From Streptomyces sp. P9-A4 (GTDB lineage Bacteria > Actinomycetota > Actinomycetes > Streptomycetales > Streptomycetaceae), in NCBI RefSeq assembly GCF_036634195.1, contig NZ_JAZIFY010000001.1, positions 1,312,501 through 1,376,500 on the forward strand: a stretch of DNA of 64,000 bases. The letters are read 5' to 3'. The first letter of the stretch is position 1; each line of letters begins with the position of its first letter. A program made the position numbers and the translations under genes. Shown in pieces: positions 17,086 to 27,349 of this stretch. The notes under the pieces are model-generated. The model did no database searches. It saw nothing but the letters and a program-made list of their open reading frames with translations, and was not told the origin of the DNA.

Positions 17086-17604
17086 ATGAGCACCACCCCC
17101 CACCCTCAGGTCGTCGTCGTGATGGGCGTCGCCGGAACCGGCAAGACCACGATCGGCCCGCTGGTCGCGGAAGCCCTCGGCCTCCCCTACGCGGAGGGCG
17201 ACGACTTCCACCCGGCGGCGAACGTGGCAAAGATGACGGCCGGCATCCCCCTGGACGACACCGACCGCGAGCCCTGGCTCGACGCCATCGGAGGGTGGGC
17301 GCACGGCCGGGCCGGGCTCGGCGGTGTGGTGAGCAGTTCCGCGCTGAAGCGGAGCTACCGGGACCGGCTGAGGGCCGCCGCTCCCGGTGTCGTCTTCCTC
17401 CATCTGACCGGCGACCGGAAGCTCATCGAGGAACGCATGGCCGGCCGCAAGGGCCACTTCATGCCGACGGCACTCCTCGACTCCCAGTTCGCCACCCTGC
17501 AGCCGCTGCAGGACGACGAGGCCGGCGTCGCCGTCGACGTCTCCGGCACCCCCGAAGAGATCACCGCCAGGGCCGCCGCCGCGCTGCGCCGGCTCACCCA
17601 CTGA
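17086..17604 (+). CDS. gntK: Gluconokinase
   Basis: A 172-residue P-loop kinase that phosphorylates D-gluconate to 6-phosphogluconate for the pentose phosphate pathway. The Walker A GVAGTGKTT is at 14-22, EGDDFHP at 37-43 binds substrate, and SSALKRSYRDRLR and FLHLTGDRKLIEERM are family blocks. The length is normal for GntK. The permease gene follows after 17 bp, so the two form an operon divergent from gntR. Confidence 0.95.
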   Translation: MSTTPHPQVVVVMGVAGTGKTTIGPLVAEALGLPYAEGDDFHPAANVAKMTAGIPLDDTDREPWLDAIGGWAHGRAGLGGVVSSSALKRSYRDRLRAAAPGVVFLHLTGDRKLIEERMAGRKGHFMPTALLDSQFATLQPLQDDEAGVAVDVSGTPEEITARAAAALRRLTH

Positions 17605-17621
17605 CCCCCGAGGACTCCACC

Positions 17622-19019
17622 GTGACCAGTCTCAGCGTCGAGATCCTGGCAGCGGACGCCGCCGAACCCATCACCTCGGCAGGCAACGCCCAGCTCGGCA
17701 TCGCCGTACTCGCCGGCATCGCCGTCATCGTCCTGCTCATCACCAAGTTCAAGCTGCACGCGTTCCTGGCCCTGACCATCGGGTCGCTCGCCCTCGGCGC
17801 GTTCGCGGGGGCCCCGCTCGCGGACACCATCAAGTCCTTCACCACCGGCCTCGGCGCCACCGTCGCCGGCGTGGGCGTGCTGATCGCCCTCGGCGCGATC
17901 CTCGGCAAGCTGCTCGCCGACTCGGGCGGCGCCGACCAGATCGTCGACACGATCCTCGCCAGGGCGAGCGGCCGGGCCATGCCGTGGGCGATGGTCCTCA
18001 TCGCCTCCGTGATCGGCCTGCCGCTCTTCTTCGAGGTCGGCATCGTGCTGCTGATCCCGGTCGTGCTGCTCGTCGCCAAGCGCGGCAACTACTCCCTGAT
18101 GCGGATCGGCATCCCGGCCCTCGCCGGTCTCTCCGTGATGCACGGGCTGATCCCGCCGCACCCCGGCCCGCTCGTCGCGATCGACGCGGTCGGCGCCAAC
18201 CTGGGGGTCACCCTCGCTCTCGGTCTCGTCGTCGCCGTCCCGACCGTGATCATCGCCGGACCGGTCTTCTCCCGGTACGCCGCCCGCTGGGTGGACATCC
18301 CGGCCCCCGAGAAGATGATCCCCACCCGTCCTTCCGAGGACCTGGAGAAGCGCCCCGGCTTCGGCGTCACCGTCGCGACCATCCTGCTGCCCGTCGTCCT
18401 GATGCTGGTCAAGGCGCTCGTCGACATCGTCGTCGACGACCCGGACAACGGCCTCCAGAAGGTCACCGACGTCATCGGCTCCCCGCTGATCGCGCTGCTC
18501 GCCGCCGTCATAGTCGCGCTCTTCACCCTGGGCCGGGCGGCCGGCTTCACCAAGGACCGGCTCTCCTCGACCGTCGAGAAGTCCCTCGCCCCGATCGCGG
18601 GCATCCTGCTGATCGTCGGTGCGGGCGGCGGCTTCAAGCAGACCCTGATCGACATCGGCGTCGGCCAGATGATCCTGGACTTCTCCGAGAACTGGTCGAT
18701 CCCTGCCCTGCTGCTCGCCTGGCTGATCGCCGTCGCGATCCGGCTGGCGACCGGCTCCGCGACCGTCGCGACGATCTCGGCGGCGGGCCTCGTGGCGCCG
18801 CTGGCGGAGGGCATGTCGACCAGTCACACGGCGCTGCTCGTCCTCGCGATCGGCGCGGGCTCGCTCTTCTTCAGCCATGTCAACGACGCCGGGTTCTGGC
18901 TGGTGAAGGAGTACTTCGGGATGAGCGTCGGCCAGACGATCAAGACCTGGTCGGTGATGGAGACGATCATCTCGGTGGTCGGCATCGTGTTCGTCCTGCT
19001 GCTGTCGCTGGTGCTGTAG
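17622..19019 (+). CDS. gntP: Gluconate:H+ symporter GntP
   Basis: A 465-residue integral membrane transporter of the GntP family with about 12-14 helices. Family blocks include GKLLADSGGADQIVDTILA, HGLIPPHPGPLVAID, RLATGSATVATISAAGLVAP and FSHVNDAGFWLVKEYFG. It imports gluconate for GntK. The GTG at 17622 begins MTSLSVEIL and lies 17 bp after gntK. Nothing unusual is seen. Confidence 0.95.
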   Translation: MTSLSVEILAADAAEPITSAGNAQLGIAVLAGIAVIVLLITKFKLHAFLALTIGSLALGAFAGAPLADTIKSFTTGLGATVAGVGVLIALGAILGKLLADSGGADQIVDTILARASGRAMPWAMVLIASVIGLPLFFEVGIVLLIPVVLLVAKRGNYSLMRIGIPALAGLSVMHGLIPPHPGPLVAIDAVGANLGVTLALGLVVAVPTVIIAGPVFSRYAARWVDIPAPEKMIPTRPSEDLEKRPGFGVTVATILLPVVLMLVKALVDIVVDDPDNGLQKVTDVIGSPLIALLAAVIVALFTLGRAAGFTKDRLSSTVEKSLAPIAGILLIVGAGGGFKQTLIDIGVGQMILDFSENWSIPALLLAWLIAVAIRLATGSATVATISAAGLVAPLAEGMSTSHTALLVLAIGAGSLFFSHVNDAGFWLVKEYFGMSVGQTIKTWSVMETIISVVGIVFVLLLSLVL

Positions 19020-19071
19020 CGCCCGCCCGGATCGCAGGTGAGGGCCGGTCGTGGCTGACAGAATGTCGCCC

Positions 19072-19503
19072 ATGACCGGCCCTCACGCGCTCAAGCCCTT
19101 CCTCCTCGCCTTCCCCGGCCCGGTCCGGGACCGGCTCGTCGCCGCCGTCCTCGCCGGCGAGAAGACCGCCACGACGGGACTCCTCGTGGAGTGGGAGGCC
19201 GAGAACGAGGAGCTGCCCGAGGTGGGCGAGCGCTCGGCGCTCGTCGACTCGGACGGTCGCGAGGTCGCGATCGTGGAGGTGACGGAGGTCCGGTCGCTGC
19301 CGCTGGGCGAGGTGGACCTCCGGCTCGCCCTCGACGAGGGCGAGGGGTTCCGGTCGGTCGCGGAGTGGCGTGCCGCCCACGAGCACTTCTGGCACAGCGA
19401 GGAGATGCGGGAGGGGCTGGGCGACCCGGACTTCGTGGTGGACGACGGGACGATCGCGGTGGTGGAGCGGTTCAGGGTGGTGGAGCTGATTCAGGGGGAC
19501 TGA
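19072..19503 (+). CDS. ASCH-domain protein
   Basis: A 143-residue protein with the ASCH fold, a PUA-like RNA-binding module. The core is AVLAGEKTATTGLLVEWEAE, ALVDSDGREVAIVEVTEV and EHFWHSEEMREGLGDPDFVV near the end. Some family members act as amidohydrolases on modified cytidines. No clear ribosome site separates the candidate starts at 19051, 19063 and 19072; the last matches the usual N-terminus best and may be leaderless. Confidence 0.8.
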   Translation: MTGPHALKPFLLAFPGPVRDRLVAAVLAGEKTATTGLLVEWEAENEELPEVGERSALVDSDGREVAIVEVTEVRSLPLGEVDLRLALDEGEGFRSVAEWRAAHEHFWHSEEMREGLGDPDFVVDDGTIAVVERFRVVELIQGD

Positions 19504-19523
19504 GGGGACCGAGGGGCGCCCCG

Positions 19524-21179
19524 TCAGCCCAACGCCTTCGCCGCCGCTCGCCCCGCCGCCCTTCCCGAGAAGATGCAGCCGCCGAGGAAGGTGCCTTCGA
19601 GGGAGCGGTAGCCGTGGACCCCGCCGCCGCCGAAGCCGGCCGCCTCGCCCGCCGCGTACACGCCTTCGAGCGGCTCACCGCTCGAAGTGAGGACACGGGA
19701 GTCGAGGTCCGTCTCCAGGCCTCCGAGTGACTTGCGGGTGAGGATGTTGAGGCGTACGGCGATCAGCGGGCCCGCCTTGCGGTCCAGGATGCGGTGCGGC
19801 GCGGCGGTGCGGATGAGCTTGTCGCCCAGGTACTTGCGGGCCCCTCGGATCGCCGTGACCTGGAGGTCCTTGGTGAAGGGGTTGGCGATCTCCCGGTCGC
19901 GTGCGGTGATCTCGCGGCGCAGCGCGGTCTCGTCGATGAGGTCTTCGCCGGTGATCCGGTTCATGCCCCGCACGAGGGCGGACAGGTCGTTCTCGACGAC
20001 GAAGTCGGCTCCCTTGTCCATGAACGCCTGGACGGGGCCGGGCACATCGGCGCGGGCACGGCCGATGACGTCGCGGATCGACTTGCCGGTGAGGTCGGGG
20101 TTCTGTTCGGAGCCGGAGAGGGCGAACTCCTTGCCGATGATCCGCTTGTCGAGGACGAACCAGGTGTGGTCATGGCCGGTCCGCATGATGTGTTCGAGGG
20201 TGCCGAGGGTGTCGAAGCCGGGGAAGAGCGGCACGGGCAGCCGCTTGCCGGTGGCGTCCAGCCAGAGCGAGGACGGTCCGGGGAGGATCCGGATGCCGTG
20301 CTTGGCCCAGATCGGGTTCCAGTTCTCGATGCCCTCGGTGTAGTGCCACATCCGGTCGCGGTTGATGTGGTGGGCCCCGGCCTTCTCGGCGACGCCCAGC
20401 ATCAGGCCGTCGACGTGCGCGGGCACGCCGGAGAGCATCCGGGCGGGCGGGGTGCCGAGCCGCTCGGGCCACTGGGCGCGGACGAGGTCGTGGTTGCCGC
20501 CGATGCCGCCGGAGGTGACGATCACGGCCTGGGCGCGCAGTTCGAAGGTGCCGGTGGACGTGCGGGAGCTGGCGGTGCCGCGCTCGGCGTCGGAGGGTTC
20601 CAGGATCTCGCCGGTGACGGTGTCGACGGCTCCGGCGGTACGGCCGAGGCCGGTGACCCGGTGGCGGAAGCGGAACCGGACGAGGCCGCGTGCGACGCCC
20701 TCGCGGACCTTCCGCTCGAAGGGGGCGACGAGGCCGGGGCCCGTACCCCAGGTGATGTGGAAGCGGGGGACGGAGTTGCCGTGGCCGTTGGCGTCGTAGC
20801 CGCCGCGCTCGGCCCAGCCGACGACCGGGAAGAAGCGCACCCCGCGCGCGTGGAGCCAGGCGCGCTTCTCGCCGGCGGCGAAGTCGACGTACGCCTCGGC
20901 CCACTTCCGGGGCCAGTGGTCCTCGGTGCGGTCGAAGCCGGCGGTGCCGTGCCAGTCCTGGAGGGCGAGGGCGTGGCTGTCCTTGACGCGCATCCGGCGC
21001 TGCTCGGGCGAGTCGACGAGGAAGAGACCGCCGAAGGACCAGTGGGCCTGGCCGCCGAGGGACTGCTCGGGTTCCTGGTCGAGGAGGATCACGGTGCGGC
21101 CGGCGTCGACCAGCTCGGCGGTGGCGACGAGCCCGGCGAGGCCGGCCCCGATCACGATCACATCAGCGTCGTAGGGCAT
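19524..21179 (-). CDS. FAD-dependent dehydrogenase, KstD-like
   Basis: A 551-residue flavoprotein of the fumarate reductase/3-ketosteroid delta-1-dehydrogenase superfamily. The FAD motif VIVIGAGLAGLVATAELVDAG opens the protein, LLDQEPEQSLGGQAHWSFGG follows, and YAAGEAAGFGGGGVHGYRSLEG closes it. Its divergent neighbours are a TetR gene and a 20-beta-hydroxysteroid dehydrogenase orthologue, which favours a steroid or terpenoid ketone substrate, though this is inferred. ATG at 21179; a TetR-type palindrome sits 14 bp upstream. Confidence 0.85.
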   Translation of the reverse strand: MPYDADVIVIGAGLAGLVATAELVDAGRTVILLDQEPEQSLGGQAHWSFGGLFLVDSPEQRRMRVKDSHALALQDWHGTAGFDRTEDHWPRKWAEAYVDFAAGEKRAWLHARGVRFFPVVGWAERGGYDANGHGNSVPRFHITWGTGPGLVAPFERKVREGVARGLVRFRFRHRVTGLGRTAGAVDTVTGEILEPSDAERGTASSRTSTGTFELRAQAVIVTSGGIGGNHDLVRAQWPERLGTPPARMLSGVPAHVDGLMLGVAEKAGAHHINRDRMWHYTEGIENWNPIWAKHGIRILPGPSSLWLDATGKRLPVPLFPGFDTLGTLEHIMRTGHDHTWFVLDKRIIGKEFALSGSEQNPDLTGKSIRDVIGRARADVPGPVQAFMDKGADFVVENDLSALVRGMNRITGEDLIDETALRREITARDREIANPFTKDLQVTAIRGARKYLGDKLIRTAAPHRILDRKAGPLIAVRLNILTRKSLGGLETDLDSRVLTSSGEPLEGVYAAGEAAGFGGGGVHGYRSLEGTFLGGCIFSGRAAGRAAAKALG

Positions 21180-21192
21180 GGACCGCATCTTG

Positions 21193-21208
21193 GATACACG
21201 GATGTATC
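21193..21208. promoter_or_regulatory. TetR-type operator of the KstD-like gene
   Basis: GATACACGGATGTATC: 6-bp arms with a 4-bp spacer, 14 bp upstream of the KstD-like ATG. Confidence 0.6.
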
Positions 21209-21247
21209 GAGTCAACCGTCCTGACCGCCCCCGGCGCTCCCGTTTTC

Positions 21248-21262
21248 TAATGTCGAGCATTA
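21248..21262. promoter_or_regulatory. Inverted repeat overlapping the TetR promoter
   Basis: TAATG-5-CATTA abuts a TAATAT -10-like box ending 7 bases before the TetR ATG at 21273, so the mRNA is probably nearly leaderless and the repeat could be an autoregulatory site. Confidence 0.5.
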
Positions 21263-21272
21263 ATATGAATGC

Positions 21273-22684
<1,412 letters not shown>

Positions 22685-22722
22685 GCCGGACAGCCGGGGC
22701 GGTGACTCCGTCTGGGGCGTGA

Positions 22723-22737
22723 CCCCGGTGACCGGGG
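22723..22737 (+). terminator. Short hairpin after the hydroxysteroid dehydrogenase
   Basis: CCCCGG-TGA-CCGGGG, 38 bp past the stop. Weak but the only structure in the gap. Confidence 0.4.
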
Positions 22738-22773
22738 CGATGGCTCCGGCGGCGGCTTTGCTTGGATGGCGGC

Positions 22774-23295
22774 ATGAGCGCCGCAGAAGAGATTCTCGAT
22801 GTCGTCGACGAGCACGACCGGGTGACCGGACAGGCCCCGCGCGGTGAGGTGTACGCGCGGGGCCTGATCCATCGCTGTGTCTTCGTCCGGGTCCGGGACG
22901 CGGAGGGCCGGGTCTTCGTGCACCGCAGGACGCCGACCAAGCTGGTCTTCCCCTCGCAGTACGACATGTTCGTCGGCGGGGTCGTCGGCGCGGGCGAGTC
23001 CTACGACGAGGCCGCGCTGCGGGAGGCCGAGGAGGAGCTGGGGGTGTCGGGGCTCCCCCGCCCCGAGCCGGTGCTGCGGTTCCTGTACGACTCCGGGGGC
23101 GTCGCCGGGAAGTGGTGGTCGGCGGTCTACGAGGTCCGCTGCACCCTGCCCGTCCACCCGCAGGTGGAGGAGGTCGCCTGGCACGGATTCCTGACGGACG
23201 ACGAACTGGCCGCGCGGCTCGGCACCTGGGAGTGGGTGCCGGACGGCCTCGCCGCGTACGAGCTGCTGCGGGCGAGGGCGGCGGAGGGGGCGTGA
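22774..23295 (+). CDS. NUDIX hydrolase
   Basis: A 173-residue NUDIX protein of the isopentenyl-diphosphate-isomerase-like/YfcD subgroup. The Nudix box begins GGVVGAGESYDEAALREAEE at residue 70 and fits GX5EX7REUXEEXGU. The opening EILDVVDEHDRVTGQAPRGEV and HRCVFVRVRDAEGRVFVHRR are typical of YfcD-like enzymes. The substrate is unknown. ATG at 22774. Confidence 0.9.
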   Translation: MSAAEEILDVVDEHDRVTGQAPRGEVYARGLIHRCVFVRVRDAEGRVFVHRRTPTKLVFPSQYDMFVGGVVGAGESYDEAALREAEEELGVSGLPRPEPVLRFLYDSGGVAGKWWSAVYEVRCTLPVHPQVEEVAWHGFLTDDELAARLGTWEWVPDGLAAYELLRARAAEGA

Positions 23296-23331
23296 CGGGC
23301 CGGCCGGTCACCCGGCCGTTAGGGTGCTCGG

Positions 23332-23727
23332 GTGAGCGATTTCGTGCAGAGCCTGCGGCTGTGGTTCGCGCCGCAGCGGGTCCGGGACGAGGGAGAGACC
23401 CCCGACTACCGTTTCTCCCTCGCCAACGAGCGGACCTTCCTCGCCTGGATCCGGACCTCGCTCGCCCTGGTCGGCGGTGGTTTCGCCGTCGACCAGTTCC
23501 TGCCGGACCTGCGGTGGGGCGTACGGGTCGGGCTGGCGCTCGCGCTGCTCGCCGCCGGGGTGCTGTGCGCGCTGCGGGCGGTGAACCACTGGGTGCGCTG
23601 CGAGCGGGCGATGCGGCGCGGCGAGGACCTGCCGATGTCGCGCTTCCCCGCGGTGCTGAGCTTCGTGGTCGCGGTGGTGGCGCTCACCATGGTGGTGGTC
23701 GTGCTCTTCGGCTGGGCGGGGCGTTGA
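23332..23727 (+). CDS. DUF202 (YidH-like) membrane protein
   Basis: A 131-residue membrane protein with three helices. The family signature LANERTFLAWIRTSLALVGGG occurs at about residues 30-50. Function unknown. GTG start. Its stop overlaps the TTG of a second DUF202-like gene by 4 bp, making a coupled pair of related membrane proteins that may form a hetero-complex. Confidence 0.88.
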   Translation: MSDFVQSLRLWFAPQRVRDEGETPDYRFSLANERTFLAWIRTSLALVGGGFAVDQFLPDLRWGVRVGLALALLAAGVLCALRAVNHWVRCERAMRRGEDLPMSRFPAVLSFVVAVVALTMVVVVLFGWAGR

Positions 23728-24050
23728 CGGCGGCGGACTCCGCGCCCGAGGCCCGGGATCCCGGGCTCCAGCCGGAGCGGACCCGGCTCGCGTGGCGGCG
23801 CACGACGCTGTCCTGCACGGTGGTCGCGGTGCTCGCCGTCAAGCTGGCCGTCCATGACGAGATCACGGCGGTGGGCGTGACCGGGCTCGCGCTGTCGGCC
23901 CTCGTGTGGATCGGTTTCCTGGCCGTCGCCCACCGCCGTATCCGCTCCCTGAGCGCGGCCCGGCCGGGACCGCTCTCGTACCGGGGCGCGTGGCTGGCGA
24001 CGGGGTGCACGATCGCGCTCGCGGTGTTCGGGGCCGCGCTCATCTGGTGA
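23724..24050 (+). CDS. Second DUF202-like membrane protein, TTG start
   Basis: A 108-residue protein whose LQPERTRLAWRRTTLSCTVVA block is a diverged DUF202 motif, followed by two more helices. No ATG or GTG is suitably placed; a TTG inside the upstream stop (TTGA) begins MTAADSAPEARDPG and fits the coupled arrangement. Function unknown. Confidence 0.82.
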   Translation: MTAADSAPEARDPGLQPERTRLAWRRTTLSCTVVAVLAVKLAVHDEITAVGVTGLALSALVWIGFLAVAHRRIRSLSAARPGPLSYRGAWLATGCTIALAVFGAALIW

Positions 24051-24052
24051 CG

Positions 24053-24082
24053 CGGGCCCCGGGTCCGGTACCACCGGGCCCG
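24053..24082. terminator. Hairpin between convergent genes
   Basis: CGGGCCC arms (24053-24059 and 24076-24082) between the DUF202 gene and the oxidoreductase gene. Confidence 0.5.
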
Positions 24083-24102
24083 AGGGCTCGGCGGGGACGG
24101 TC

Positions 24103-25032
24103 TCAGGGGACCGTGACCACGACCTTGCCGTTGAGGCCGCCCGCGGCGTTGGCGCGCTGGGCGTCGGCCGCCCGCTCCAGCGGGAACGTCCTCGCCACCC
24201 GTACGGTGAGCACGCCCGCGTCGACCAGGTCCGCGAGGGCCGCGAGGTCGACGGGGTCCGGCCGCACCCAGAAGTAGCGGCCGCCGAGGGCGAGGACCTC
24301 CCCGTCGGCGATCGAGGCGAGCCGGCCGCCCGGGGCGAGCAGTCCGGCGGAGATCCGCAGGAACGGTCCCCCGATGGTGTCGAGGACGGCGTCCACGCCC
24401 AGCGGGGCGATGGCCCTGACCTGGGCGGCGAAGGTCGTCTCGTCGTAGCGGACGGGTTCGGCGCCGAGCTCCGCGACCCGCTCCAGACCGGCGCCCCGGG
24501 CCGCGCCGATGACCCGGCAGCCGAGGTCGCTGGCGATCTGCACGGCCATCGAGCCGACGCCGCCGGCCGCCGCGTGGACCAGGACGGTGTCGTGCGGGCG
24601 GACCGCGAGGGCCTGGCGGAGCGCCTGGTAGGCGGTGAGGCCGACGAGCGGGAGGGCAGCGGACTCCTCGAAGCCCAGGGTGCGCGGCTTGCGGGCGAGG
24701 GTGCGGACGGGGGCGGCGACGTACTCGGCGAAGGTGCCACGGGACAGGAAGTCCTCACGGACATACCCCATGACCTCGTCGCCCTCGGCGAACTCGGTGA
24801 CGGAGACCCCGGGCCGTACGACGACTCCCGACACGTCCCAGCCGGGGATGACGGGGAAGACCGCGTCGAGCATCCCGTCGAGGTATCCGGCCTGGCACTT
24901 CCAGTCGACGGGGTTGACGGACGCCGCCCGCACCTTGACCAGGACGCCGTCGGGGCCGACCTTGGGGTCGGGCAGCTCGCCGTACTCCAGGACGTCGGGG
25001 CCGCCGTACCGGCTGTAGCTGATCGCCTTCAT
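24103..25032 (-). CDS. NADPH:quinone oxidoreductase-like zinc-less MDR enzyme
   Basis: A 309-residue medium-chain dehydrogenase/reductase. MKAISYSRYGGPDVLEYGELP is the usual start, RAASVNPVDWKCQAGYLDG lacks zinc ligands, and VLVHAAAGGVGSMAVQIASD is the NADPH motif. It reduces quinones or enones; the substrate is not known. It is divergent from an MBL gene across about 190 bp. Confidence 0.9.
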   Translation of the reverse strand: MKAISYSRYGGPDVLEYGELPDPKVGPDGVLVKVRAASVNPVDWKCQAGYLDGMLDAVFPVIPGWDVSGVVVRPGVSVTEFAEGDEVMGYVREDFLSRGTFAEYVAAPVRTLARKPRTLGFEESAALPLVGLTAYQALRQALAVRPHDTVLVHAAAGGVGSMAVQIASDLGCRVIGAARGAGLERVAELGAEPVRYDETTFAAQVRAIAPLGVDAVLDTIGGPFLRISAGLLAPGGRLASIADGEVLALGGRYFWVRPDPVDLAALADLVDAGVLTVRVARTFPLERAADAQRANAAGGLNGKVVVTVP

Positions 25033-25221
25033 ACCTTCGACCCTCGGTGCGCGGAGGCGCGCACGCAAGCGGAGGCGGTACGGGTGGGGGGGCCGATGCG
25101 GCTCGTGAGGGGGCGCGGCCTGCTGGCGGGCGGCGGTCCTGCCGGGCGCCGGTTTCCTCGCGGGCCGGGCAACTGGCACTCTTCCCCTGTCCAGTTGGGC
25201 TCTCACCCGGGGGAATTCCCT

Positions 25222-26133
25222 TTGTCTGCCACCGATCCCTATGTGGTCGCGCTCGCGCCGAACGTCCACGCCTTCGTCCAGCCCGACGGCGGCTGGTGCC
25301 TGAACAACGCCGGTTTCCTCGGCGACGCGCGCGAGTCGCTGCTCGTCGACACCGCCGCCACCGAGCGCCGGGCCCGGCTGCTCCGCGAGGCGGTCCTCGC
25401 CGAGGGCCTCGCGCTGCCCGGCACCGTCGTCTCCACCCACCACCACGGCGACCACACCTACGGCAACGGGGTGTTCCTGCCCGAGGCCCGGATCGTGGGG
25501 CACGAGAACTGCCGCACCGAGCAGCTCGCGGCCGGGCACCAGCTCCATCTGCTGTGGCCGGCGACCGACTTCGGGGACGTCGACATCCTGCCGCCGTCCG
25601 TCACCTACCGGGAGCGGCTGACGCTGCACGTCGGGGACATCGAGGTACGGCTGATCCACCCGGGGCCCGCGCACACCACCGGCGACTCGATCGTGCACCT
25701 GCCCGAGCAGGGTGTGGTCTTCACCGGCGACCTGGTCTTCCACGGCGGGACGCCGTTCCTGCCGATGGGGTCGCTGGCCGGTTCGCTGCGCGCGCTCGCC
25801 CTGCTGCGCTCCCTCGACACGCCGACGGTGGTGCCGGGGCACGGCCGGGTGACCGACCCCTCGGCGTACGACGCCACGGAGCGGTATCTGCTCTGGGTGC
25901 GGGAGGTGGCCGCGGAGGGGTACGCGCGCGGGGCGACGCCGCTGGAGACGGCGCGGCGGACGGAGCTGGGCGAGTTCGCCGAGTGGCGGGAGAGCGAGCG
26001 GCTGGTGGCGAACCTGCACCGGGCGTACGCGGAGCTGGAGGGTCTGCCGGAGGGGTCGCCGCTCGACCCGGCGGCGGTCTTCGGGGACATGGCGGCGATG
26101 AACGGCGGGGTGCCGGTGGCCTGCCACGCCTGA
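25222..26133 (+). CDS. MBL-fold metallo-hydrolase
   Basis: A 303-residue metallo-beta-lactamase-fold protein. THHHGDHTYGN carries the HxHxDH zinc motif, PGPAHTTGDSIVHL and FTGDLVFHGG give further ligands, and VPGHGRVTD the last His. The most plausible start is a TTG at 25222 (MSATDPYVVALAPNVHAF) after GGGGGAA; an internal ATG would cut the fold. The substrate is unknown. It ends in a 13-bp hairpin. Confidence 0.8.
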   Translation: MSATDPYVVALAPNVHAFVQPDGGWCLNNAGFLGDARESLLVDTAATERRARLLREAVLAEGLALPGTVVSTHHHGDHTYGNGVFLPEARIVGHENCRTEQLAAGHQLHLLWPATDFGDVDILPPSVTYRERLTLHVGDIEVRLIHPGPAHTTGDSIVHLPEQGVVFTGDLVFHGGTPFLPMGSLAGSLRALALLRSLDTPTVVPGHGRVTDPSAYDATERYLLWVREVAAEGYARGATPLETARRTELGEFAEWRESERLVANLHRAYAELEGLPEGSPLDPAAVFGDMAAMNGGVPVACHA

Positions 26134-26143
26134 CCGGCGCGGA

Positions 26144-26178
26144 CGCGCCCCGGACCGGGTCCACCGGTCCGGGGCGCG
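26144..26178 (+). terminator. Terminator after the MBL gene
   Basis: A perfect 13-bp stem CGCGCCCCGGACC / GGTCCGGGGCGCG with a 9-nt loop. Confidence 0.8.
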
Positions 26179-26262
26179 CGCGTTTCCGCGCTGGGCCCGG
26201 CAGCTCCTCGCCCTGTGGGCGGGGGGCGCGGGAGTCGCCTGGAGCACACCCCTCTGGACGAC

Positions 26263-26278
26263 ATACCGACTGGTCGGT
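26263..26278. promoter_or_regulatory. TetR-type operator before the kinase-dehydrogenase operon
   Basis: ATACCGACTGGTCGGT contains ACCGAC-TG-GTCGGT, a 14-bp inverted repeat 43 bp upstream of the ATG at 26321. Related sites occur at 30136 and 60687. Confidence 0.7.
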
Positions 26279-26320
26279 CATCATGAATGCCGACCGCAGT
26301 CGATCCGGAGGTACGCACGT

Positions 26321-27343
26321 ATGAGTTCCGCCCCGCCGCCAGGTCTCGACCCCGAGCAGTTGCGCCGCCACCTCGACCGCGAGCGCCCCGGCCTGGTGTC
26401 CGGCCCCCTCGAAGCCCGGCTAATCGAAGGCGGCAGGTCGAACCTGACGTACGTCGTGACCGACGGCGCCGGCCGCTGGGTGGTCCGCCGGCCTCCCCTC
26501 GGCCACGTCCTCGCCACCGCCCACGACATGCGGCGCGAGCACCGCGTCATCAGCGCCCTGCACACCACGGCCGTCCCCGTGCCGGAGACGCTGCTGCTCT
26601 GCGAGGACGACTCCGTGCTCGGGGCGCCGTTCTACGTCATGGAGTTCGTCGACGGGACCCCGTACCGCTCGGCCGCCGAACTCGCCCCGCTCGGCCCCGG
26701 GCGCACCCGCGCCGCCCTCCTCGGCCTCGTCGACACCCTCGTCGACCTGCACGCCGTCGACCCGGAGGCGGTGGGGCTCGGCGACTTCGGCCGCCCCGAG
26801 GGCTTCCTCGACCGGCAGCTGCGCCGCTGGGGCAAGCAGCTCGACGCCTCGCGCGGCCGGGAGCTGGCCGGGATCGACGAGCTGCACTCCGCGCTGGGCC
26901 GCGCGCTCCCCGTGTCTCCCCCGCCCACCGTCATCCACGGCGACTACCGGCTCGACAACGTCCTCATCGGCGAGGACGACCGCATCCGGGCCGTCCTCGA
27001 CTGGGAGATGTCCACCCTCGGCGACCCGCTCACCGACCTCGGCCTGCTCGTCATGTACAGCACGCCGCTCGACCTGCCGGACTCCCCCATCTCCACCACC
27101 GCCACGGCCCCCGGGCACCCGAGCGCCGCCGAACTGGCCGAGCGCTACGCCGCCCGCTCGGGCCGCGACACCTCGGCCCTCGCCTGGTACACGGCCTTCG
27201 CCTGGTTCAAGCTCGCCGTGATCCTGGAGGGCATCCACTACCGCTGGACCCTCGGGCAGACGGTCGGCGCGGGCTTCGACCGCATCGGGGAACTCGTCCC
27301 CCTCTTCATCGAGCACGGCCTGACCACCCTTCAGGAAGGCTGA
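26321..27343 (+). CDS. APH-like phosphotransferase (ACAD10/11 kinase-type)
   Basis: A 340-residue kinase-fold protein of the aminoglycoside phosphotransferase family. IEGGRSNLTYVVTDGAGRWVV forms the N-lobe, HGDYRLDNVLI is the catalytic loop and DWEMSTLGDPLTDLG the metal-binding block. In eukaryotic ACAD10/11 this domain is fused to an acyl-CoA dehydrogenase; here the dehydrogenase gene follows after 6 bp. Phosphorylation of 4-hydroxyacyl-CoA, as in Pseudomonas levulinate catabolism (LvaA), is the best inference. GGAGG stands nine bases before the ATG. Confidence 0.88.
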   Translation: MSSAPPPGLDPEQLRRHLDRERPGLVSGPLEARLIEGGRSNLTYVVTDGAGRWVVRRPPLGHVLATAHDMRREHRVISALHTTAVPVPETLLLCEDDSVLGAPFYVMEFVDGTPYRSAAELAPLGPGRTRAALLGLVDTLVDLHAVDPEAVGLGDFGRPEGFLDRQLRRWGKQLDASRGRELAGIDELHSALGRALPVSPPPTVIHGDYRLDNVLIGEDDRIRAVLDWEMSTLGDPLTDLGLLVMYSTPLDLPDSPISTTATAPGHPSAAELAERYAARSGRDTSALAWYTAFAWFKLAVILEGIHYRWTLGQTVGAGFDRIGELVPLFIEHGLTTLQEG

Positions 27344-27349
27344 ACCGCC

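Noticed and set aside
26321..27343. Aminoglycoside resistance kinase
   Set aside because: The coupling to an ACAD10/11-type dehydrogenase and the sequence blocks fit acyl-CoA metabolism better.
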